From the NCBI RefSeq assembly GCF_004341845.1, contig NZ_SLVB01000006.1:436071-500070 (forward strand): a stretch of DNA of 64,000 bases, given 5' to 3'. This stretch comes from Novosphingobium sp. PhB165 (GTDB lineage Bacteria; Pseudomonadota; Alphaproteobacteria; Sphingomonadales; Sphingomonadaceae). Under the pieces are notes generated by a model that worked only from the letters and a program-made list of their open reading frames with translations, had not been told where the DNA came from and made no database searches. The number at the start of each line of letters is the position of its first letter. The first letter of the stretch is position 1. Positions 41,731 to 48,394 of the stretch are shown here, one piece after another. A program made the translations under genes and the position numbers.

Positions 41731-42625
41731 TCTCCCGGATTGGGCCCCAGAGCGGGCTGCCGCGCTTTGCGCGCATGGATTCGATTTCGCGTCCGTCCAC
41801 GTCGGTCACGCCATATTCACGGGCGAGTTCGGCGGTGATGTAGGTGGCGCCGCTGCGCTCCATGATCGCCGGATCGGCGGCCATGGCGGCGATCACGCGG
41901 CCCGGATGCTCGACCGTGCTGCCCGCCTGTCCGGTGATCGAGCCGGTCATCTTGCCCGCCATTTTGGCAAGGTTGTCCTTCGCCTTTTCGGTGAGCGTAA
42001 GCCCCTGCCACAGGCAGATCGAGGCGACGCCGTGCGGCTCCAGCTCGATCGCCATGTCGCGCGACATGCGGTCCACCGCCGACTTGGACGTGCCGAACAC
42101 GGTGCCGTAGGTATAGGTCACGCCGGTATAGCCGGAGATCGCGACGATCAGCCCCGAACCCTGCGGCGCCATGATCCCGGCGGCATGCCAGGCGGCGACG
42201 AAGTTGGACCTGACGCCCACGTCCCACATTTCGAGGTTCGAGAGCGGCTTTTCCCAGAAACCCTTGGGCTCCAGCAGGTCGTCGGAAAGCTGGAAGGCAT
42301 TGTTGACAAGGATGTCGAGCCGACCCTGTTCCACGGCAACCCGCTCGAACAACATGGCCACGGCCTTGTCGTCGGCATGGTTGCAGGCGACGGCGATGCC
42401 CTTTCCTCCGCTCGCCTGTCCGCGCTCGGTGCATTGTCCCCGTTCGGTGCATTGGGCGGCGGTCTCGCCCACGGTGCCGGGCAGGTAATAGTCGCCCTCC
42501 TGCACGCTGCGGCCGGTGACGTAGACGGTGGCGCCTTGCTCGGCGAGCACAAGCGCGATGCCCTTGCCGATGCCGCGGCTGGCGCCGGTGATGACGGCGA
42601 CTTTTCCGGCGAGGGGCGCGCTCAT
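41711..42625 (-). CDS. SDR oxidoreductase (DHRS1-like) lacking the catalytic Tyr
   Basis: A 304-residue Rossmann-fold protein. NAD(P)-binding TGASRGIGKG is at residues 13-22, the NNA structural motif at 108-110 and the catalytic-type Ser at 164 (AISGYTG). Where the family has Y-x3-K, the sequence is F177-G-T-S-K181, so the usual Tyr is Phe. Tyr171 and Tyr173 are close. DHRS1-like signs are SICLWQGLTLTEK and the long region after it. A hexapeptide CTERGQ is duplicated (59-64 and 65-70). It starts by ATGA overlap with the preceding NTF2 gene. Confidence 0.85.
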   Translation of the reverse strand: MSAPLAGKVAVITGASRGIGKGIALVLAEQGATVYVTGRSVQEGDYYLPGTVGETAAQCTERGQCTERGQASGGKGIAVACNHADDKAVAMLFERVAVEQGRLDILVNNAFQLSDDLLEPKGFWEKPLSNLEMWDVGVRSNFVAAWHAAGIMAPQGSGLIVAISGYTGVTYTYGTVFGTSKSAVDRMSRDMAIELEPHGVASICLWQGLTLTEKAKDNLAKMAGKMTGSITGQAGSTVEHPGRVIAAMAADPAIMERSGATYITAELAREYGVTDVDGREIESMRAKRGSPLWGPIRENDYHGH

Positions 42626-43179
42626 GCGAAGAAAGCCTCGCTGAAATCGCCTTTCGCGGTGCCGCCGAAGTACGCGGCATGGAAGGGATAGCCCATCACC
42701 CCGGTCGACCAGTCGGCCGCGCTGCCCCAGTCCTGTTCCCAGTCATAGAGCATGGTGCGCGCGGCGATGCGCCATTCGCCGTCGCGTTTCTCGAAACGGT
42801 CGAGATAACGCCCGCCGATGCAGGTATCGCGTTCGCCGGATTTTTCGGCTCCGGCACCCATGTCGACGCGGTGGTAGGAGATCACGTGCGTCTCCACCCG
42901 CGCCACTTCGCTGCCGAGTTCGATATGGCTCTGCCCCAGCACGTGCTGGGTGTTGCGGATGGCGTCGGCGCCGGGGACGACCCAGGCGAGATAAGCGGGA
43001 AAGTCCCCCTTGTAGACGCCGTAATCGAATGTGGCGTCGCTCCACCAGCAGCCCTCGATCAGCGCGGCATCGCGTCGGTCCTCGCCGCGCGCCAGGCGGG
43101 CGAGGCAGGCGCGGATCGCCTCACGGTCGATGAGGGCGGCCACGGCAGCACTTGACGCGGCACTTTGGCTCTCGTTCAT
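42622..43179 (-). CDS. NTF2/SnoaL-like (LinA-like) protein, copy b
   Basis: A 185-residue protein of the same fold as copy a. REAIRACLARLARGEDRRDAALIEGCWWSDATFDYGVYKG aligns with the LinA opening (catalytic Asp, then WW-x-D-A and Y-K-G). QHVLGQSHIEL places a His at the LinA His position, and RYLDRFEKRDGEWRIAARTMLYDW closes the barrel. Copies a and b are diverged paralogues flanking an SDR, as in catabolic cassettes where a dehydratase/isomerase and a dehydrogenase act in turn. Substrate unknown. It is first gene of the cassette and divergent from the GT4 gene. Confidence 0.8.
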   Translation of the reverse strand: MNESQSAASSAAVAALIDREAIRACLARLARGEDRRDAALIEGCWWSDATFDYGVYKGDFPAYLAWVVPGADAIRNTQHVLGQSHIELGSEVARVETHVISYHRVDMGAGAEKSGERDTCIGGRYLDRFEKRDGEWRIAARTMLYDWEQDWGSAADWSTGVMGYPFHAAYFGGTAKGDFSEAFFA

Positions 43180-43347
43180 CCTTGTCTCTCCCGGTCATTG
43201 CCCTGTTCCTGCCGGGCATAGCTCCGAATCGCGCGGCCGGAGCGGCCAATCGATAGCGGCGCCGTGTTTCGCGCCCCGGCGATGGCGCGGCCGAAACATG
43301 TCATTCCCGCTCGGCAGATCGCCGTCCGGCACCGCTTCGGCTCGTCA

Positions 43348-43370
43348 TTGCACTTTTTTTGCAGTGCAGC
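43348..43370 (+). promoter_or_regulatory. TGCA-rich palindrome upstream of the GT4 gene
   Basis: TTGCACT, then six T, then GCAGTGCAGC. TGCACT (43349-43354) and AGTGCA (43363-43368) form an inverted repeat. It lies about 65 nt before the GT4 start. The GCAGTGCAGC part resembles TGCA-rich sites that I recall for PhaR, the polyhydroxybutyrate regulator. TTGCAC could also be a -35 element. Identity unproven. Confidence 0.35.
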
Positions 43371-43435
43371 GGGAAACTCGTGCCATGCTCGCGCTTTGAG
43401 GACTCGATCACCCTCCTGCCCCCCAAGGAGCGCGC

Positions 43436-45799
43436 ATGAACTGGTTGTCCCGTGATGGCGAACCCGGTTGGAAATCGGGTTCGGATAAAGTGCGTTCGAT
43501 TTTTGACGCCGCCAACGAAACCGAAGCCGACAAGCGGGTGGAACCTGCGCATATTGCCCTCGTCGGCAATTTTTCCCCTCGCAAGTGCGGTATCGCTACC
43601 TTCACCACCGATATTTTCGAGCAATTGCGCGATCATCATCCGGAAATCACGGTGGATGTTCATGCGCTGGACGATCCGGCGTATCCGCTGGCCTATCAGG
43701 GCATCGCCGGCACTATCGCCTGCAACGATCCCGAGGATTATGCCCGCGCCGCGCGGCAGATCAACGAGAGCGGCGTGGATGCGGTCTGGCTCCAGCACGA
43801 ATATGGCATCTTCGGCGGCGAGGATGGCGAGATGGTGTGCCATTTCGTCGACCGGCTGGCCGCGCCGCTGATCGTGACACTGCACACCGTGTTGCTGGCA
43901 CCCACTGTTCACCAGCGCGTGATCCTTGAGCATCTGGCCGCGCGCGCCTCGCGGATCATGGTGATGTCGCGCTATTCGCGAGACCTGCTCCAGCGCGAAT
44001 ACAACGTGCCGGCCGGGGTGATCGAAGTGATCGAGCACGGCGCGCCGGACCGGCCGTTCGGCCGCCAGGAGCATTTCAAGGCGCAACTTGGCCTCACCGG
44101 TCGCAAGGTGCTGATGAGTTTCGGCCTGCTCTGCCCCGACAAGGGGCTGGAACATGCCATCGCCGCGCTTCCGGCCATCGTCGCCGAGCATCCCGAAGTG
44201 CTCTACCGGATCGTCGGGGCCACGCACCCCAATCTGGTGGCGACCGAGGGCGAGGCCTATCGCGAGAAGCTGGAGGCGCTGGCGGCCGAGCTTGGCGTTT
44301 CGGATCACATCGCCTGGGACAACCGCTTTCTGGAAACGAGTGAACTGCTCGACCAGTTGGAGGCCTGCGATATCTACATGACGCCCTATCCGGGGCTTCA
44401 GCAATCCACATCGGGCACGCTGAGCTATGCGGTGGCGCTGGGCAAGGCGCTGGTTTCCACTCCTTACGTCCATGCCCGCGAACTGCTGGGAAACAGCGTG
44501 GGCATGCTGATCGAGCCGGGATCCAGCACCGCCATTGCCGATGCGGTTACCGCGCTGCTGGGCGATGAGGAGGAGCTTGCCGCCATGCAGCGCCGCGCCT
44601 GGGCGCGCGGGCGCGAGATGATCTGGCCGCGTTTCGCGGAAAGCTCGGCGCGGCTGATTGCCCATGCCCGCGCGCCGCGCCCCGCCATGTCGCCGGTTAC
44701 GGCCACGCCGGGGCTCTCCGCGGTGTTCGCGATGAGCGATGCCACCGGCATGCTCCAGCACAGCATCGGCGTGGTGCCGGACCGCCGCCATGGCTATTGC
44801 CTGGACGACAACGCCCGCGCGCTGATGCTGATGAACGTGGCAGAGGGCCTTCCCGCCGCAGAGCGGATGAAGTGGAGCCTCGCCTATGCGGGCTTCGTGC
44901 AATATGCCTGGAACGCCGATCTCGGCCGTTTCCGCAACTTCATGCGCTATGACCGGTCATGGTGCGAGGACGAGGGATCGGAGGATTCCAACGGCCGCGC
45001 GCTCTGGGCGCTGGGCCAGACGCGCGAATGCGTGCCGGACCACTCGCTGGGCGAATGGGCGCTCGACCTGTTCGAACAGGCGCTGGGCGCGGTGGACGAG
45101 GCCGGATCGCCGCGCGCGGTGGCCTTTGCCATGCTCGGCGCCTGCGCGGTGCTGCGGCGCGATCCCTCCCATGCCGCCGCGCGCGCGCGGGTGGAGTCGG
45201 GCGGCGATTTCCTGATGAAGCTGCTCGGCCATGGCCGCCGTCCCGATTGGGCCTGGTTCGAAGCCGTGCTCGGCTATGACAACCCGCGCCTGCCGCAGGC
45301 CCTGATCGAGGCCGGCATGGCTCTGGGCCGCGAGGACTGGATCGGCGACGGGCTCGCCACGCTCGAATGGATCTGCCACCAGCAGGTGTCGGCGCGGGGG
45401 CAGTTCCGGCCCATCGGTTCCGAGAGTTTCCACAAGCCCTACAGCTACTTGCCGTTCGACCAGCAGCCGCTGGAAGCGCAAGCCGCCATCGAGGCATCGC
45501 GCACTGCCTGGCGCGCCACGCACGGCGCGTTCTGGCGCGAACATGCCCTGGCGGCGTGGCGCTGGTTCTTTGGCGGCAACGATCGCGGGGTGGTTCTGGC
45601 CGATCTCGTGTCCGGGCGCTGCCGCGACGGCGTGACGCCGCGTGGGGTAAACGGCAATTGCGGTGCGGAATCCGTTCTCGCTTTCCAACTTTCACACTAT
45701 GCTATGGCGGAACTCGCCGAGTTGGGCCCATTGGCATCAACGGGTCCGCTGGCATCCGGAGGAGGTTGGCTTGAACCGGCCCGAGACAGCCTGGTCTGA
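43436..45799 (+). CDS. GT4 glycosyltransferase fused to a C-terminal helical (toroid-like) domain
   Basis: A 787-residue two-part protein. Residues about 35-410 form a GT-B glycosyltransferase: ALVGNFSPRKCGIATFTTDIFEQL at the start, the LQHEYGIFGGEDG region, FGLLCPDKGLEHAIAALPAI and the sugar-nucleotide site with MTPYPGLQQSTSGTLSYAVALGK. Residues about 430-780 are rich in Trp, Arg and Ala with repeated helical units (VPDRRHGYCLDDNARAL, GRFRNFMRYDRSW, DSNGRALWALGQ), suggesting an alpha/alpha-barrel of glycosidase or lyase type. AAGGAG precedes the ATG. Its 3' end overlaps the GH130 gene by 29 nt, so both probably act on the same glycoside. Confidence 0.82.
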   Translation: MNWLSRDGEPGWKSGSDKVRSIFDAANETEADKRVEPAHIALVGNFSPRKCGIATFTTDIFEQLRDHHPEITVDVHALDDPAYPLAYQGIAGTIACNDPEDYARAARQINESGVDAVWLQHEYGIFGGEDGEMVCHFVDRLAAPLIVTLHTVLLAPTVHQRVILEHLAARASRIMVMSRYSRDLLQREYNVPAGVIEVIEHGAPDRPFGRQEHFKAQLGLTGRKVLMSFGLLCPDKGLEHAIAALPAIVAEHPEVLYRIVGATHPNLVATEGEAYREKLEALAAELGVSDHIAWDNRFLETSELLDQLEACDIYMTPYPGLQQSTSGTLSYAVALGKALVSTPYVHARELLGNSVGMLIEPGSSTAIADAVTALLGDEEELAAMQRRAWARGREMIWPRFAESSARLIAHARAPRPAMSPVTATPGLSAVFAMSDATGMLQHSIGVVPDRRHGYCLDDNARALMLMNVAEGLPAAERMKWSLAYAGFVQYAWNADLGRFRNFMRYDRSWCEDEGSEDSNGRALWALGQTRECVPDHSLGEWALDLFEQALGAVDEAGSPRAVAFAMLGACAVLRRDPSHAAARARVESGGDFLMKLLGHGRRPDWAWFEAVLGYDNPRLPQALIEAGMALGREDWIGDGLATLEWICHQQVSARGQFRPIGSESFHKPYSYLPFDQQPLEAQAAIEASRTAWRATHGAFWREHALAAWRWFFGGNDRGVVLADLVSGRCRDGVTPRGVNGNCGAESVLAFQLSHYAMAELAELGPLASTGPLASGGGWLEPARDSLV

Positions 45800-47084
45800 A
45801 CCGCTGCATATTTTCGAAACGCGCCTCCACGCCGATCCGTCGCGCGTGGTACTGCGACCGTTCCACCTCGGGTGGCAGGCGAAAAACGCGCCCAGTACGC
45901 GGGCGATGAACCTCGTGGAGGATATCGCCGCGCTCACCGAAGAGCGCGCCGATGCCGAATACGAGCGCGTGCTGCGCGACTTCAAGGAGCGGCACTGGCA
46001 AACCGAGAACATCTTCGCCGAACGGTTTGCTGAGGTGGCCGCGAATCTCGATCTCGATCCCTCGCGCTTTTCCGAGGCGCGTCAGCGGTTGATCGGGGCC
46101 TATTTCTGCCACGAATACACATTCGCGGCGGCGGCGCTGATGAACCCCTCTATCGTGCCCGCGCCCGACCAGTCGGGCATGCAGGACGGTTCGGTGCGCT
46201 TCATCATGAGCCTGCGCGCGGTGGGGGAAGGGCACATCAGCTCGATCGCCTTCCGTGAAGGCATTGCCGAGGAAGACGGCACGTTCAGCCTCTGGCCGCA
46301 GGCCTCCTTCGCGACATCGGTGGAACTCGACGACGAGGAGCAGATCGATGCCGAGGACACGAACGTCTTCGTCCATCGCCATCCCGAATCGAGCCTGTCC
46401 AACACGGTGATCTTCCCGATCACCGAGCAGCAGCGCGGCGGGCTGGAAGACTTGCGCCTCGTCCGTTTCGATCATGGCGACGGCGATTACGAGTGGATCG
46501 GCACCTATACGGCCTATTCGGGCAGCTCGATCCGCTCCGAACTTTTGCGCACGCGCGATTTCCGGGCGTTCGAGCTGGAGCCGATCCACGGCCGCGCCGG
46601 GCGCAACAAGGGCATGGCGCTGTTTCCGGAGAAGATCGACGGAAAGTACGTGATGGTCGGCCGTCAGGACGGCATGAACCTCTACCTCCTCAAGTCCGAC
46701 GCGCTGGAGAACTGGGACGACGAGGGCGAGCTGCTGATGGAGCCCGAATATCCCTGGGAGTTCATCCAGATCGGCAATTGCGGCAGCCCGGTCCGGACCG
46801 AGCACGGTTGGCTGCTGTTCACCCACGGCGTCGGCGCAATGCGCAAGTACGCGCTGGGCTGCGCGCTGCTGGACCTCAAGGACCCGTCGAAAGTCCTCGC
46901 CCGCACGGTGGAGCCGGTGCTGACCGCAGAGAACGCGGACCGTTCGGGCTATGTGCCCAACGTGGTCTACACGTGCGGCGTGCTGAAAGTGGGGGAGCGG
47001 CTGCTGATCCCTTACGGCATTTCCGATAGTACGGTAGGCTTCGCCACGTGCGAGATTTCCGCACTGATGGGGCTGATGGCGTAA
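45771..47084 (+). CDS. GH130 family glycoside phosphorylase/glycosidase
   Basis: A 437-residue five-bladed propeller enzyme. GH130 proteins phosphorolyse or hydrolyse beta-mannosides, with an Asp general acid. Here Glu226-Asp227 in GGLEDLRLVRF matches the family E-D-x-R site, and MALFPEKIDGKYVMVGRQDG with IGNCGSPVRTEHGWLLFTHG are typical. The N-terminal 110 residues are an extension of unknown role. I chose the TTG at 45771 because GGAGGAGG (45758-45765) lies 5 nt upstream. It is translationally linked to the GT4 gene, pointing to synthesis and turnover of one mannoside. Confidence 0.85.
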   Translation: MNRPETAWSEPLHIFETRLHADPSRVVLRPFHLGWQAKNAPSTRAMNLVEDIAALTEERADAEYERVLRDFKERHWQTENIFAERFAEVAANLDLDPSRFSEARQRLIGAYFCHEYTFAAAALMNPSIVPAPDQSGMQDGSVRFIMSLRAVGEGHISSIAFREGIAEEDGTFSLWPQASFATSVELDDEEQIDAEDTNVFVHRHPESSLSNTVIFPITEQQRGGLEDLRLVRFDHGDGDYEWIGTYTAYSGSSIRSELLRTRDFRAFELEPIHGRAGRNKGMALFPEKIDGKYVMVGRQDGMNLYLLKSDALENWDDEGELLMEPEYPWEFIQIGNCGSPVRTEHGWLLFTHGVGAMRKYALGCALLDLKDPSKVLARTVEPVLTAENADRSGYVPNVVYTCGVLKVGERLLIPYGISDSTVGFATCEISALMGLMA

Positions 47085-47115
47085 CGGCCGGCAGGCGCGT
47101 TGCAAGGAGGGGTGG

Positions 47116-47763
47116 ATGACGGGGCGTGTCAGAGCGGCAGGGTTTTCCCTGTCTCTTGATGGATTCGGAGCGGGACCTGAGCAGAGTCTTCAGGATCCGC
47201 TGGGCAAGCGGGGGCAGGAACTCCACGGCTGGTTGGTCGGAACCAAATTCTTCAAGACCATGATCGGTGGAGAGGGCGGCTCGGAGGGCGCGGACGAGGC
47301 TTTCGCTCAGCGCTCGATGGACGGCTTCGGTGCCTTCATCCTTGGGCGAAACATGTTCGGTGCCGAGCGCGGGGAATGGCGGGACTTCGATTGGAAGGGC
47401 TGGTGGGGGGATAATCCGCCCTACCACGCGCCGACGTTCATCCTCACCCACCATGCCCGCGATCCGATCGTCATGGAGGGCGGCACCACCTTCCACTTCG
47501 TCACGGAGGGGATCCACGTGGCACTTGAGCGTGCCCGGGCTGCTGCGGGCGGGCTTGATGTGAAGATCGGCGGGGGCGTTTCGACGGTTCGGCAATATCT
47601 GGCGGCGGGGCTGATCGACGACCTGCACTTTGCGCTTTCGCCCGTCCTGCTGGGACAGGGCGAGGCGATGTTCGAGGGGCTGGATCTTCCAGCTCTGGGT
47701 TATCGTGTGGTGGAATCGACTGCGACGGAGCTGGCAATGCACGTCACGCTTGGGCGGCAATAG
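47116..47763 (+). CDS. Dihydrofolate reductase-fold (RibD C-terminal) family protein
   Basis: A 215-residue NADPH-dependent reductase-like protein. The start VRAAGFSLSLDGFGAGPEQS, the middle FGAFILGRNMFG, then FILTHHARDPIVMEGGTTFHFV and the C-terminal VKIGGGVSTVRQYLAAGLIDDLHFALSPVLLG match the DHFR/RibD_C superfamily. Such stand-alone copies are common in alphaproteobacteria and their substrates are unknown. GGAGG lies about 6 nt before the ATG. It is 31 nt after the GH130 gene on the same strand but probably unrelated in function. Confidence 0.85.
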   Translation: MTGRVRAAGFSLSLDGFGAGPEQSLQDPLGKRGQELHGWLVGTKFFKTMIGGEGGSEGADEAFAQRSMDGFGAFILGRNMFGAERGEWRDFDWKGWWGDNPPYHAPTFILTHHARDPIVMEGGTTFHFVTEGIHVALERARAAAGGLDVKIGGGVSTVRQYLAAGLIDDLHFALSPVLLGQGEAMFEGLDLPALGYRVVESTATELAMHVTLGRQ

Positions 47764-47825
47764 AGCGGTTGAACCTCCGTTTTTTGCCGGGCCGCCACCG
47801 GGTCCATCCCGGCCTTTTCTCCAAT

Positions 47826-47908
47826 CCCGCTCAGGCTGAGCTTGTCGAAGCCCCCTGCGGGCGTGGCGCGAGGCTGCCATCCTTCGACAAGCTCAGGATG
47901 AGCGGGGG
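47826..47908. repeat. CATCCTGAGCTTGTCGAAGGATG-family palindrome, reversed
   Basis: CAGGCTGAGCTTGTCGAAGC (47832-47851) faces CCTTCGACAAGCTCAGGATG (47881-47900). The arms occur in the opposite order to the copies at 19408 and 34561. It is the first of three palindromes filling the 631-nt gap between the convergent DHFR-like and ppc-like genes; the stretch 47909-48080 shows nothing else recognisable. Confidence 0.8.
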
Positions 47909-48080
47909 AGGGAGAAGAGTGGGGTTGAAGGGGCGGATGAGTGGAGTGAGCTTCACGGTGCACCCCGTAACCCGTCCTCCCGCCTTCGTTGCAAGGTCGA
48001 GAGGTTGCAAGACACCGGGCGACCCTCTTTCGCGGATGTACCGATTTCCCACTACCACCAGCCACCAGCCACCTCCCAAC

Positions 48081-48159
48081 CCGCTCAGGCTGAGCTTGTC
48101 GAAGCCCCTGCGGGCGGGGCGCGAGGTTGCCATCCTTCGACAAGCTCAGGATGAGCGGA
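48081..48159. repeat. CATCCTGAGCTTGTCGAAGGATG-family palindrome, reversed
   Basis: CAGGCTGAGCTTGTCGAAGC (48086-48105) faces CCTTCGACAAGCTCAGGATG (48134-48153). It is nearly the same as the element 255 nt earlier, so this pair looks like a local duplication or repeated insertion. Confidence 0.8.
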
Positions 48160-48226
48160 GTTGGTGGAAGTGGAGTGAAGGGTGGTTGAGCGAAGGTGAG
48201 GAACTTTCATCCTACCAACCCACACC

Positions 48227-48317
48227 CGTCATCCCCGCGAAGGCGGGGATCCCGCTTCTGCTGGGCAGGGCGGGAGGTCGCCAAGAAGCGTCGCCCCCGC
48301 CTTCGCGGGGGCGACGC
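48227..48317. repeat. GTCATCCCCGCGAAGGCGGGGATCC-type palindrome
   Basis: TCATCCCCGCGAAGGCGGGG (48229-48248) and CCCCGCCTTCGCGGGGGCGA (48295-48314) are inverted arms, the same family as 21076-21161. It is the third repeat in this gap, 78 nt from the ppc-like stop codon. Confidence 0.8.
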
Positions 48318-48394
48318 ATGAGAATCGCGCTTCCGCCGAGGCGAAGTGCACCACCGTTCCCGCATGACCATCGCCATGCGGGAAACGGCACAGA

